Shown here piece after piece: positions 1 through 11,319 of a stretch of 64,000 nucleotides of DNA. Source of the DNA: Aphanomyces cochlioides. Its lineage: Eukaryota; Oomycota; Saprolegniomycetes; Saprolegniales; Verrucalvaceae. The notes under the pieces were generated by a model, which was not told the DNA's origin, did not search any database, and was given only the letters and a program-made list of their open reading frames with translations. The DNA is taken from assembly GCA_019828595.1 (NCBI GenBank), contig JAHQRK010000032.1, positions 496,001-560,000 on the forward strand. The letters run 5' to 3'. Made by a program: the position numbers and the translations under genes. How positions within the stretch are numbered: the stretch's first letter is position 1; each line of letters opens with the position of its first letter.

Positions 1-1050
1 GTTTCACTTCCTGCAGCAAAATTGTGAGCCAATTTTTCGTTCCATACAAATCTTAAGATATAAATTGATACAAAAGTCTTTTTTCGAGAAAGAAAAAAAT
101 ATTGAAAATAAGAGTATTTATTTATTTTCAAAGGCATAAATATTTATGACCATTTTATAAATAAAATTATACGGTTTGGCAAAGGAAAAATATAAATTAA
201 TAAAGACATTAATGTGTAGAGTTTTTTGTTCTCTCATTTGATTGGCTAATGCTTAGACCGAAAAATTGGCTCTAGACCGAAAAACAGGCGCATTGCGTTA
301 TTCTTTTTGACCAATCATAAAATTGTCGGACAAAATTGTCTTGTTTCCGATTTAATCTATACATGAGGAATTTTTGTGTTTATGCTTGAAAGCTTAATGT
401 TTCGATAAAACAGCCTATCAGAGAGAGATCTGTGTCTTTAATACGAAACATGGTTATCTCATTGGACAAATGTTTTTTTGATGTGACGAACGTTTTCACA
501 ATATAACTCATGATATATCCTATAACCTATTTGTTTTGATTATTTTGAGTTGATGTCAGCGCTGGCAGTGGAAGAAGTGAGCAAAGTGTTTCGAAAGGAA
601 GTGAGCGAAGCTGTCTCTGACCCCATATTATGGGGTCAAGCGAAGCTCACTTCTTTTCGAAACACTTTGCAGGCATCTGTTCTCGTCTCGGCGACAAGTT
701 TGACTTCAAAGTCTTCACGCAAACTTCCAGCTTGCATTTGAAGACAACTTGAGCATGAAATAGCGCATGGGTCGCAATACATGGCTATTCCATTGGGTTA
801 ATGATGATCTTCTTCGTCTTCCCTTGCACAATCATAGATTTCTGGACACGCGTAATATCACACTTTGAAATGTCGCTCAGTTCTACTCGACATGCCTCTC
901 TTGACGACAGCTGGTCAGTTCATCACCGTCAACTCGACTCACATTTTTTGCAAAAAGAAGTTGCCAAAGTGATACTTTCACATGTTATCAGTTTGAGTGG
1001 GAAATGACACAGCACCCATGTCGAATAGAAGCACCTTCATTTGACCAAGG
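1..1050. other. AT-rich intergenic region
   Basis: No gene is supported here. The stretch is AT-rich with a CCAAT box near 311 (gaccaatcat) and runs up to the start of the hydrolase gene at 1051. The only notable structure is the long inverted repeat at 581-670. Short open frames at 550-741 and 801-1007 have no family signature and the first is created by the inverted repeat. Confidence 0.6.
581..670. repeat. inverted repeat (hairpin) with nested palindrome
   Basis: Left arm 581-606 and right arm 645-670 are reverse complements over 26 nt with one mismatch. A second, inner dyad of 8-nt arms (619-626 and 630-637, GACCCCAT / ATGGGGTC) sits in the loop, and GCGAAGCT occurs beside both arms. Single-stranded DNA or RNA from this region would fold into a two-part hairpin. 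It could be a miniature transposon remnant or an RNA structural element; nothing else in the window matches it. Confidence 0.7.
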
Positions 1051-2030
1051 ATGGAAGTGCCAGAGAAACACCACGACCTGGACGATGCGCTGGAGTCGCA
1101 ACCATATTCTTCCATCAGCACGACGACGCTGCCAAATGGTCTTCGCGTGGAATACGCTCTTCATGGCAACGATGGCGCACCGGAAAAGGTTGCCTTGATC
1201 ATGGGGTCTAGCCGGCGAGAAAGAAGTCTGGACTGCCTTCATTGCAACATTTTTTCGTCAGAAGGATGCACTCACTCGTTTTCAAATTTTGACGTTCGAT
1301 AATCGCGGAGTTGGCGGAACAGGAGCACCAAGTGGACGATACAAGACATCGGAAATGGCACAAGACACACTGATGCTGTTGGATCATCTTGGATGGACCA
1401 AAGTTCATCTTGCTGGAGTCAGGTAAGACCCTTGGGACAGCTCCTCCTTCACAAAGCATATGTAGCATGGGTGGCATGATATCCCAGGAAATTGCTTTTG
1501 CAGCGCCGGAACGTGTTCAGTCCTTGGCACTCATCGTCACATCGCCTGGATTCCTCGAAGGTCCATGGCCATCCTGGGTCCAAATCACCGGGTACTTGAA
1601 AACATTGAGCAACTTCCTCGCAACGACTCTTCATGAGCGTACAATGAATATGCTGGATGTTCTCTCTCCACCAGACTACATGGAGGATTCTGAAGTATCA
1701 AGTGCACTGTACAGGATACACTTCGAGTGACTGAAGCTATCGCGCACGCGCCGGAGTGGCTTAATGGGACAGTATGGAGCCGTTCTTAGGCATCGAATGG
1801 ACACGGAGCGACTGAAGAAGATCCAGGAAACAATGATTCCAATTCTCATTGTGGGTGGAGGGCAAGATCGTCTACTCCCTGTGTCCCATTCGGAAACCCT
1901 ATCGACGAGATTAGATGGACCAAATACCTCCACACACCTCATCCAAGCTGCAGGCCATGGGGTGTTCTCGCAGTATCGCTCCTTCCTTGTCAGTGCCTTT
2001 CTTGACCATCTTCCCCAAAGTAAGCTATAA
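1051..2030 (+). CDS. alpha/beta-hydrolase, apparent frameshift
   Basis: Alpha/beta-hydrolase fold enzyme; the exact substrate is not recognisable. Proposed exons are 1051-1422, 1466-1694 and 1737-2030, with introns of 43 and 42 nt. The fold signatures are in order: an oxyanion-strand segment (VALIMG) near residue 51, FDNRGVGGTG, the nucleophile elbow G-V-S-M-G-G created exactly by the first splice, a GGGQDRLLP segment around the acid residue, and a late GHG histidine. One lesion is not explained by splicing: the frame changes by one base at the GGGG run at 1203-1206, between the oxyanion strand and the downstream domain. Either the gene is newly decayed or the assembly has one extra G. The second intron (1695-1736) is less certain because it removes an alternative coding stretch. 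Confidence 0.65.
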
Positions 2031-2138
2031 GTTGAAGTGATTCACATCAAGTCCAAAGATGTTTTCTTAGTCTTGATATTTGTATTTTGTATACAAACTT
2101 TTATATGTTCTTTGGCGCTTTTTCTATCATTTCAGAAA

Positions 2139-4698
2139 ATGCCAACTCCGCCGCCGATCACGTCCTTCGCGCCACCTGCGCATGGAGGTGCGAGCTCCGT
2201 TGTGTTGACTGCAATTCGGATTTACCTCCCCTTGCTTGTTGGATGCTTCCTTCTCTTCGAGCTCCTTAGGAAGGTCTTCCCGAATGTCTACAACTGCAAG
2301 ATGAACTCTGTGCCGACAGCATTTGCACGTTGGATTCCATACGTGTGGAGAGTGTCTGACGATGAAATTATGGAGGCGAGTGGTTTGGACTCGCTTATCT
2401 TCTTGCGATTCCTCCGTGTCGGCAAGCACCTCGCTGCATTTGCAATCATCCTGTCGATTGGACTGTTTCCAGTACTATCTCCCCGTCTTCCCAGCATGAC
2501 ACTTCTCTCCTAGGCTTATAGCAGCAAGAAGCTCCTTACTGAAGAAGATTTCCTTGACAGATTGAGCATTAGTGGTCTCCCACGCAATGACAACCGGCTT
2601 TGGGCAACTATCTTTGCAGCGATTGCGATGGCTTTCTTCACAATGTTTTGTATTGCGAGAGAATGTCAAGCTTACAAAGAAAGACGGCACCAATTCCTTG
2701 CTCAGCAAGGCACACAACAGTACAGCGTTCTTGTTGATGAAATCCCTCTCCATCTTCGTTCCCACACTGCTTTGAAGCGCTACTTCAACGCTCTCTTTCC
2801 ATCACAAGTCCAGTTTTGTTACATTGCCGTCGAGTGCGGTGATCTCGAGCGCTTGGTACGCACATTTGATCTTCCTGACATCACAATATAATTGTAGGTT
2901 TCGATGCGTGAGAATGTGCGAAATAATCTTGAGCACGCTCGAGTTGTGTTGGCAAAGACGTCTCGTCGACCAACGCATCTCGAGTGGCATGGGGGATGTT
3001 CTTTTGAAAGGGTCGATTCTATCGCAACATACGAGCGCGCACTAGACGAACTCAATGACAATGTCGCACTTTCAATCCGCGAAATAGAGGCACAGCAAAA
3101 ACACGGTGTGTGTATCGACTCATCGCTTGCTTATTTTGGACAGGAAGTTTCTACTTCAATTCGCCACATTTGCCTGACACCTCGGACCTACAACCACAAG
3201 TCTCCAACGAAACTATGCCACCAAACACCGTTAATGAATCCACACCGCTTCTCAAAGATCCTCCATCTTATTCCATTCCCGACCTCACAGCTTCAAATGT
3301 GAGTACTCAGATTTGTCGTTTTAACATGATGGAAGGTTCTTCGTCGCTCGGCGTTCGTCACATTTTCAACCCTTCAAGCTGCCAACACTGTCCAGCAGAT
3401 TGTACATTCTCCTCAGCCTCATGAGATGAAGATATATGAAGCACCCCCGAGTGAGGATATCGTGTGGGAAAATGTTGGAACATTCCACTATGAACAGAAG
3501 CAACTATGGATTCTGATCGTAATAGCGGCAACTTCAACTCTCATTCTCTTTTGGACTGTCCCCACCACCTTGGTGGTTGTGCTATCTTCGGTAAGTTGGC
3601 ATCTGCAATATTTTTCAAGTTCAATTTGTTCTCGAACAGGTTGATTCGCTGCGCCGAGTTATTCCCCACCTCAACGACCTTTTAACGCAAGTTCCATGGC
3701 TTGAATCATTTTTGCAACAGCTTTCCCCACTTGGCCTCGTTGTCATGAATAGTCTAGCACCGGTATTGTTACGGTTGTTTTCCTACGGTGAAGGCCATGC
3801 AGCATTGAATGCAATCGAGGCAGCCACGTTCGCCAAAGTCGTTGCCTTTCAACTTGTCCAGACATTCTTTGTTGCATCTGTTGCAGGCTCCCTTTCAGCC
3901 ATTGCTGACAGAATCCAGATGATTATTGAGCAACCACTTCAAATCATTCCAATGCTCGGGAGTTCAGTGCCTGGTCAAAGCACTCTCTTTGTCTCATTCA
4001 TCCTTGTGCAAACGGGGCTGTCTCTCATGCTCCAGCTTCTCCGTGTCGTGCCAGTATTCTTGGGTGGCATCTACTGGCTATTTGCTCCAAAGCTCACTCA
4101 ACGAGAACGCTCGGCTCCTTGGCTGGGGTTAACTCCAGCTACAGCCAGCCCGAGACTCGATGTCACCACTCCCCTAGCGCAGCATTTCTTGGTCTTTTTG
4201 TTAGTGCTGACGTTTGCTCCACTGGCGCCAATTGTCTCGGTGGTCGGCGGATTCTTTTTCCTCATTGCCGATATTGTGTATCGTCGGCTTGTGCTATGCG
4301 TTGTCCAACCTGCCCGTCAATCGACAGGTAATGTCCCTCAAGAGCCAAATGTCACCTGAGGATTGAATCTAGGCATGCTTTGGCCACAGCTCTACGCTTA
4401 CATGATCGTCTCATTGGTCCTGAGCCAGTGTACACTCATCGGTGTCCTCTTACTCAAGCAAGCGCCGTCCCAAGTGGTTGTTGCCTTTATGTTGCTCGCG
4501 CTCACAGCTCTCTTCCACTGGTGGATCCACAAACTCTATCCAAGCGTGTCCGAGTATTTACCTGTTGAAATGTGCGTTGCGCTTGATCAGCACCGTGGAC
4601 GTCCTCTCCACTTGGATCGTTCCATGTATAAACAACCAGCGATGGCTCAAAAAGCTCCAATCATGTGTCAAGACGATGTTAACTCCACAATCGCATGA
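2139..4698 (+). CDS. OSCA/TMEM63 (CSC1-like) stress-gated ion channel
   Basis: Predicted hyperosmolality/mechanically gated cation channel of the OSCA/CSC1/TMEM63 family, acting in the plasma or an internal membrane. Seven exons: 2139-2471, 2514-2855, 2898-3105, 3144-3298, 3336-3590, 3640-4327, 4373-4698 (introns 37-49 nt), giving 768 aa with every junction in phase. Family marks: N-terminal TM near residue 20, the motif WIPYVWRVSDDEI followed by LDSLIFLRFLRVG, a TM near residue 90, the cytosolic segment with AFVTF near residue 352 and W-E-N-V-G near 394, then a long hydrophobic pore region. The start ATG is the first in frame before the conserved N-terminal TM. The 3' end overlaps the convergent ArfGAP gene by 20 nt. 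Confidence 0.93.
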
Positions 4699-5995
4699 AC
4701 GCCTGTGTCTGTTTAGCCTCCAAGTATTTGTGTACACGGAGTCGAAGTGGCCGCCTTCGACTTGTCAACGCGGCCATCAAGCCACGGCTATCATTGTCGC
4801 TCGTACTGGTCTGTCCGTCATTCACTTCAACAACTCGCATGCCAGGTTGAAGGCCTTGAGTCGCAGCATGACCCCCCGTGTCAACGCTTTTTACAACACA
4901 GTGACCGTAAATCGACGTGACAAAGTGGCAGCCAACCACCGCTTCTGTAAGTTCGATCTCGAGCACATGCACTTGTCGTCGAACGCTGAATGTGAATGAG
5001 ATCGGGCGCACACGCGATGCTGGACCCGACAGGTACTTCATGAGAGCATCAAACTTAGGCGTTTGGAGGCCATTGATAGCAAGGACCCGACTGCCGACCA
5101 AGACACCAGCAAGGTCAGCGTCACCGCCCGGCGTGATACGGGAAACCATTGCATCTCCATCGCTGGAACGTGAAAGGCTCAGGCCCAACGGCGACGGCGA
5201 TATTGAATTGCCATGGGGTTTACCCAAAGCTGTGTCAAATTCGATCTCTTCATACGTCTCCTATAGCAGCACACTTGTGAGGAGCGCGAAGAAGTGACAA
5301 GAAGGTACCGTCGGCAAGGCAGTTGAGGCACACTGTGTGGAGTGCGAGTCGAGTTCCGAGAGTGTGAGGAAAGCATGGCACAAAGTGCACTTGACTTCAA
5401 GAGATGGTTGTTTGTGGAGATGGACTTTGACAGGAGATGCTGGTGGGGGGAGCTCGATCATTGACGCATGACGCCTCACTGGACTGGATTGGGGCACATC
5501 CAACGGTAAGTTGAGTTCTGTGAGGATATCGACAAGTGTGAAGGGCGTTTCACAAAGGACGGCATCCTGCATGCTGTGCAAATAAGTATGAGAGGTTCAC
5601 AAGTTGGAGCATACCGCGCGCGGTATGCGTCGGCAGTCGTTGAAGCATATTTGTTGGCTGTTGTGAGCTTATGAAGTCCAGACGCCATACACACTGCGTT
5701 CCACTTGCCATTACCACCATACTCCAGCGACAAGAGATCTTTTGGCGTCCATGTGTCCATAGAAAGAGACTTGACGAAGCTCGTTTGGACACCCAACGCA
5801 CGATGTTTTCCCGCGCAGTCCAGGCAAAGAAGGATGCCGAACGTGACTGACGCCCACTGTGGAAACACCTTGTTGCAGTCGGCGCATCTCTACAAAGCGA
5901 TTCATTAGAGCAAACGAACGCATTTAATATTGTACGTCGTTTCCAGGAAAGCGACGCATCCTGCTTTCCCTGGACGGCGAGATGGCGGCCGCCAT
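4679..5995 (-). CDS. ArfGAP domain protein with C2HC finger and tandem PDZ-like domains
   Basis: Predicted GTPase-activating protein for Arf small GTPases in membrane traffic. Exons (descending): 5936-5995, 5615-5889, 5309-5573, 4679-5260; introns of 46, 41 and 48 nt; 393 aa. Residues 1-20 are a leader. The ArfGAP zinc finger starts at residue 21 (CADC at 22-25, then LCLDCAGKHRALG with the arginine expected for catalysis). A second Cys/His motif (CTLCHAF, then H and C) lies near residue 160. The last exon carries two PDZ-like repeats, recognisable by PLGLSLS, the glycine-rich ITPGG, and a second copy ending in GMRVVEVNDGQ. ArfGAP plus PDZ is an unusual combination; the PDZ part would recruit partners. 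Its stop lies inside the 3' end of the OSCA gene on the other strand. Confidence 0.88.
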
Positions 5996-6483
5996 GGTAA
6001 GAATACCGACCGTTATCCGGATGACCGGATCCAAGAAAATAAAACAACATGACGCTCCATCTTGACAACCTCCAAAACGTCTTCTTGAAAATCAACACCA
6101 AGAGATCGCGCTGTTGGCGTTCTGACTCTGCTCTAGCCTGCACTGTCTGCACTAGTCTACCTACGTTCTCAAACCGAATCGCGGCAGTCCAAAGACAGGT
6201 CAGACTGGTGGGATAGTCAGGATCCATCAGAAGTTGTCATTTCATGGTCATTTGTGTTCGATTTAAGCACAAATAGCTCGTTGCTAAGACAAGCTTCACA
6301 ACTACGCAGCATTGCAGTGTTCGCCTCGTTTCGTATGCTATTGTACAGCATTTTGGGCCTCCGGCAGCTTTACTTCGCTGGTTGAGTTGAACAATTGGAT
6401 TCTAGACCAATTAAACTTAATAAAAAATTAATTTTGACCAATCGTTATTGCAAACTTCTCATTTTTCAAATAGTCAGGGTTGA
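5996..6483. other. divergent intergenic region with CCAAT boxes
   Basis: Shared upstream region of the ArfGAP gene (minus) and DEPDC5 (plus). It has CCAAT boxes near 6411 and 6437 (both gaccaat), close to the DEPDC5 start, and a TATCCGGAT palindrome near 6013-6022. No gene is seen. Confidence 0.5.
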
Positions 6484-9400
6484 ATGAATAGGCGCAGGTG
6501 GACCCGCCCAAAACACACACCGGCGCCGTCTCCACCGCCTTCCACGAAAGACGTTGTGGATGCTCCCATCACAAAGACAGTGAAGAAGAGCAAGCAGCGT
6601 GCGATTTTCAAACTCCATGTCCACGGGCTTGAGTTTCACGGTGGGGAAGAACTTGTCCTAAATCCTGATGCACTCAAGCAAGACTTGTCCTTTCCAGAGG
6701 ACGATGACCACGTGATGGAAATTTACACACCAAATGATCCAGATGACTCAAGACGACATCTACTCCTCGATATGCCATCGGCGAACGAACTCAAGGCGAA
6801 GAAACCTGTGAAAGGTACCATGCACTTGAGTCTCCTTAAAGACACAGCCGCTCAATTTCAACTGCAAGTTCTCCAAGATGTAGTTGTTCGCTTCGTTGAG
6901 AAGCATACTGTCGAAGTCGATTTTGTCGAAGTCACCATGAAAGATCAATTTCTCTCTCGGCGCGATGTTTGGTACCTTCAACATGCTCTTATTGGCAAAG
7001 CTGTCTATGTTGGCAAAATGGTACATCCTGATCAAAACGTTGGAGCACATGACTCAATTAATGTAGGTTCGTATGCATGGTGCGCGTTTACAAGTGATGG
7101 AGCTCGTGCATGAGCAAGAAAACGTCACGTCAGGTGTCATTTCCTCTCGCACTCGTTTTGTATTTCGGTCAAAATCGTCAAGGATTTTTTGGCTTGTGCA
7201 AGTAAGCCCTGAGCTTTGGGACACAGTACTTTTATATAGCTTATTCTCTCTGTGCTCATATCCTGCTAGGGAAACAACGGCGATTTATATGCCGATGAGC
7301 TCATTCGCATGGTCTCTTTGCTTGTCGATCGGTGGCAAAATACCTCGCATGGAGTGACAATTATTTTGTTTGCTCGCAACTACTACGACAATCTTCCGCC
7401 GCACCATTCTATCTATTACTCACCTGTCATCATTCAAGATGACGACGGTCGGTGGTTTGAAGATTTTTACAAAGTCATCTCGTATGGCAAGGCGACGCTT
7501 GATATGTCAGCTGTGCTTATTTCCCTCAAAGCTGAAGTCAATGCCTTTCCTCACCTCTGTGGATGGGAGCTTGGCGCTTCCACTCTTACATGCAAAGGGG
7601 GCAATGGTCGTCCCAGTAGCGCTAAAGAAGGCAATGTACTTGAAGCAATCAACCTTGTCCTCAACATTTATGAAAAACATTATCTGGATCGTGATCTCAA
7701 TCTGAGCGGACAGAACCTAGCGCTGTTCACGGCGGGAAATGGCGTGCTCCGCGTAAATCAACGTTTGAGTGAAATGACGGTAAGTTCTTGATCACACCCA
7801 CCCACTTAACCTTGCATGGTGTAGGAGCAACGCATGATGGACAATGGTATTGGCTTTGACTGCATTTCGCTCTCAACACCGCCTTTGACATCCGTCCCTC
7901 GATTTTTCATCAAGGGATTTCATCGATCCAAAGGACAACAAGCAGCGCAAGAAGATTATCAACCAATGTGGTTCTCCGTGCGATTTAGCCAGCACTCGTC
8001 GTCCTCCAAGTTTACGCCTCTTCCTGTCTGTCGCTTGTTTGCTCCTCCTGTAGGCACACCATCTCGGCCGCTTGCTTTTCTCCTTACACAATTGCAATTG
8101 ACAAACCATCAAACTCTCCAAGTTCCAGAGTCTCCACCAACCCCACTAACTATCACGTTGCCACCGACGCCTACACCGCCTATCGACTTAGATTTACAAC
8201 TCCAACGACAAAAGCTACACATTTTCTCGGACGACTACGACGACGATGTCTTCACCGTCCGGTCAACAAGCATATCAGACGAGAGATCCCCAGCGCTTCA
8301 ATGCGGGACTCCACCTTTGCACAGCCTTGGAGCCAAAGGACGCAAGATTAAGAGCTTTGTACTCTCGCCTGAACTGAAACCAGCCATGAAGTCGCCGATG
8401 AATTCCCTCTTCCTGCCACCACCCCAATCCAGATCATACCAGAGCCCCCTGGGAAGTCCTCCGACATTGGCGTCTCCAGCAAATCGTCCCAACAATTTGA
8501 TGGCTCGCCATGGATCCTCGTCGTCAATGATAGCACCGAGCTACACAGCAGCCACGAACTCAAACAAACGACGATGGAGTCAAGTGTATCGCTACGAAAT
8601 GCTCGGCTACGACTTGGATTTCAAAAGTTTATGTACGCCAGCCTTGTTGCCTCTCACGACAGACTACATGCCATCACCACAAGATCTCAAGTGGAATATC
8701 ACGGAGAGTTTCTACACAGTGACGCTACCTGATCAATCCGACTATGACGCTTCGAGCCCAAGTTTGTTCACAACACATCGAGAATTGGTCCTTGAAATGG
8801 TTGCCCAACGCTTTTCCCAGGTATGTGGTCCTGCTGCCCGCAGTCACAATTGTTTCTTCGTCTCTGTAGGATTTTCAACTGATGGAAGAATCACATAATG
8901 GCGATGCCACTGTGTACAAACTCAGTATGGGCCATCGCATCCATGAAATCACGTACTATGAATCTCGTCAAGAAATCGTTGTCAAGATTTTGCAACAGAA
9001 CCAAGGTGAGCTGCCATGTCTCGAACATCTCATGAAGTTACCGTCTCGTAGCCAAGCAATTGTCACGGGTGGCGTATCCCTACTCGCTCTGGTCGCCATT
9101 GACTTCGGCGTTTATGGTAGCCAAGCAAGACTTTCGCTATCCGCATCATGGCGACTATGCTTGGAATTACTTGGACAGTCTTATCTGTGGTCACTCGGAC
9201 GAAATGACTGACAACATCAAGTACAAACGAGGTCTCTACTGCATCTTGCCGCCGCTTGGATTGAGCTCCATGAGCGAATCGGATCGACAACACGCCATTG
9301 ACGAGTACGTCGACCGAATGAATCGCCTATTGGAGTATATTCGCTCGAAAGCCAAAGACGGTGGCCAAAAAGTCGACGTCAAGATTGCTCCTTACGAAGA

Positions 9401-10247
9401 TAAAGTTGCTCGACGAGTCAAACAAGGCGACGTCAAGATCCCTCTTGCTGCTGCTGATGCCCCTCTTCAACAACAGTGGCTCAACATTCATTTGGACCTC
9501 GAAGTCGTGCCAATTCAAGTATTCCACGTCGAAATTCAATGGCTGGTCTGTCGAAGCACACTCGTTGACGACTTTACCCTCGGCTTGCAACGACGTGCGA
9601 AGCAGTTCAACCTCGACATGATTGCGGTATGTCATTCTATCTCACCCAAAGGTGACACGGTCACTTAGATGCCTGAAAACTGCGGTGCAACTACAATGGA
9701 TGTCCACCCGCTCATCTATCCAGTCTACTTTCCACTCAACACTTCGAGTGAATTTGCGCTCGTCGAATACAAGCTCACGATGGAATTCAACTTTTGCCTC
9801 GAAGGGATCCATCGCATTCCGAACGACATGTTGACCTCCGAGTATATCAAACCAGTCAAACCTTTGTCCGCAATAAACCAACGGACGATGTCGGGCAAAT
9901 CTCGAGTGCCCCAACGCACCTATCGCCAATTCATCCACCGATCTCTGAGCTGCTTTGTGCGACTGACCGAAGCTGGAGTGATTTGGATCAGCAGTCGTCG
10001 AATGCATTCGCCAGAAATGCAAGCGCTCTTTTGCCAATTGAAAAGCGTCATGCGCATGATTGCCGTCACGACCGAAATGAAGAACGAAATGAAGAAGCCT
10101 GGCATATTTTACGTTCTCCCTGATGACAACTCAAAGAAAACTGACGGTGCTCCGACCGTCACTGTCACTCTCCCCATGATCCAAGGCGACCTCTCAACTC
10201 CTTCTTCCAAAGCAGGCCAGCCCTCGAACCTTGCGACGGCGGTCTAA
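6484..10247 (+). CDS. DEPDC5: DEPDC5/Iml1, GATOR1 subunit, without a visible DEP domain
   Basis: Subunit of the GATOR1 complex, which acts on Rag GTPases at the lysosome/vacuole to restrain TORC1 when amino acids are low. Seven exons: 6484-7020, 7067-7225, 7270-7779, 7825-8820, 8870-9005, 9052-9626, 9669-10247; introns 42-49 nt; 1163 aa. Matches in order: the NTD with KDQFLSRRDVWYL near residue 155, the SABA region with FEDFYKV and later LEAINLVLN and QRMMDNGIGFD, a low-complexity Pro/Ser linker, the SHEN region with WNYLDSLICG near residue 813, and the C-terminal domain beginning WLNIHLDL near 921. The family is usually 1500-1600 aa with a DEP domain between SHEN and the C-terminal domain; here only about 40 linker residues lie there. 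Confidence 0.93.
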
Positions 10248-10580
10248 TCCATGGCGAAGCAGTCTGTCGCGATGCAGTCCGTCTGGTTCCTTCCTTCTGC
10301 TCCCTGCTGCTCCTGCTGCATGGGTGAAGTTGTCCTCTCGACAATCCGATCTGTTTGAAATGGATCGTAATAATAAAATAAAACTTACCAAATGAAATAC
10401 AAATCGCAACAGAATAAAAAATTTCCGAATTAAATTAGACTGGCAACGTGTCTATAGCTTGGAAGGGAAAATTATTCCATACAAATCTCAAGATAAATCC
10501 CGAGTTGCAACAAAAAATGGTCGTTGACACAACTACACAACTACCTAACTTCCATACGGAACTCTCACTTCTGGAATCGA

Positions 10581-11273
10581 ATGACTGCAACCTCTGCGGC
10601 GACGACCGTGACGTCATTCCACTCCCACCGCGACCAGGAAGAGCTCCGTGCCAAGGACGATGATGCCGTCTTGATGAAGAATGTCAAGTTTGACCGCGTC
10701 TCGCTGAAAGCGCTCGGCATGGACGACGTTCAACTGTGTGACAAGAGTCAGTATGCCCCTAAAGTCAAAGACAGTGGCTGTGCTTGCTGCGAGAAGAAGC
10801 TCCACTTTTACGACAAGCACCATTGCCGTGTGTGCGGCGATATCGTCTGTGGCCAATGTTCCACAAACCGCATCAAATCCAAAGCACAGATGAAATCCAT
10901 TCGAACATGCAACAAGTGCTTTAGTTTCAATCTCCAACTGTTCAACAAACGACTCCAGGAAAAAGCCGAAAGTCCGCCAGCGCTACCTGTCCGTCGACGC
11001 TCTCGCACGGATATTCTCCCTCCGCCTCCTGTTGCCTCCAAGTCGCTCCCTGCTCGTCCAACAGTTGACCGTGCCCCAACGAAACAACCACCACCGCCGA
11101 TAGTCGTTGACGACGACAGCAAACGAACGACACAGAGCTATATCGTGTATGGCGTCGGCTACGGCGCTGTTGCAGTCAGTCTAGTCGTCATGGACGTGTC
11201 GATGGACATGGCTCTGGTAGTCTGCGCTTGCCTCGTCGTGTTTTTCCTAGGACTCCTTCGGTTGCTGAGTTGA
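10581..11273 (+). CDS. FYVE zinc-finger protein with C-terminal membrane hairpin
   Basis: Single-exon protein of 230 aa that should bind phosphatidylinositol 3-phosphate on endosomes. The FYVE-like finger has CACCEKK, the basic KHHCRVCG motif, CGQC, then CNKC, so all eight zinc ligands are present. A Pro-rich linker follows and the last 45 residues form two hydrophobic segments, so the protein is probably anchored in the membrane by its C terminus. The ATG at 10581 is used; an in-frame ATG at 10524 would add 19 residues. The gene at 31732 has the same architecture. Confidence 0.85.
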   Translation: MTATSAATTVTSFHSHRDQEELRAKDDDAVLMKNVKFDRVSLKALGMDDVQLCDKSQYAPKVKDSGCACCEKKLHFYDKHHCRVCGDIVCGQCSTNRIKSKAQMKSIRTCNKCFSFNLQLFNKRLQEKAESPPALPVRRRSRTDILPPPPVASKSLPARPTVDRAPTKQPPPPIVVDDDSKRTTQSYIVYGVGYGAVAVSLVVMDVSMDMALVVCACLVVFFLGLLRLLS

Positions 11274-11287
11274 TATTTATATAGGAG

Positions 11288-11308
11288 GACATTTCAAAAG
11301 TGTGAAAT
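11288..11308. promoter_or_regulatory. dyad motif TTTCA-N6-TGAAA, copy 1
   Basis: A 21-nt motif around the imperfect dyad TTTCAAAAGTGTGAAA. It differs by one base from two mutually identical copies at 46229-46249 and 50341-50361. Here it lies between the stop codons of two convergent genes. Its role is unknown. Confidence 0.4.
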
Positions 11309-11319
11309 TTTATTCTCCT

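Noticed and set aside
1189..1261. An intron to explain the frame change in the hydrolase
   Set aside because: A GT-AG pair of the right phase exists but would delete the conserved oxyanion strand and helix, which are clearly coding on both sides of the shift.
5550..6227. 225-codon minus-strand frame upstream of the ArfGAP gene
   Set aside because: It overlaps ArfGAP exon 2 in the wrong frame; the spliced model restores the zinc finger.
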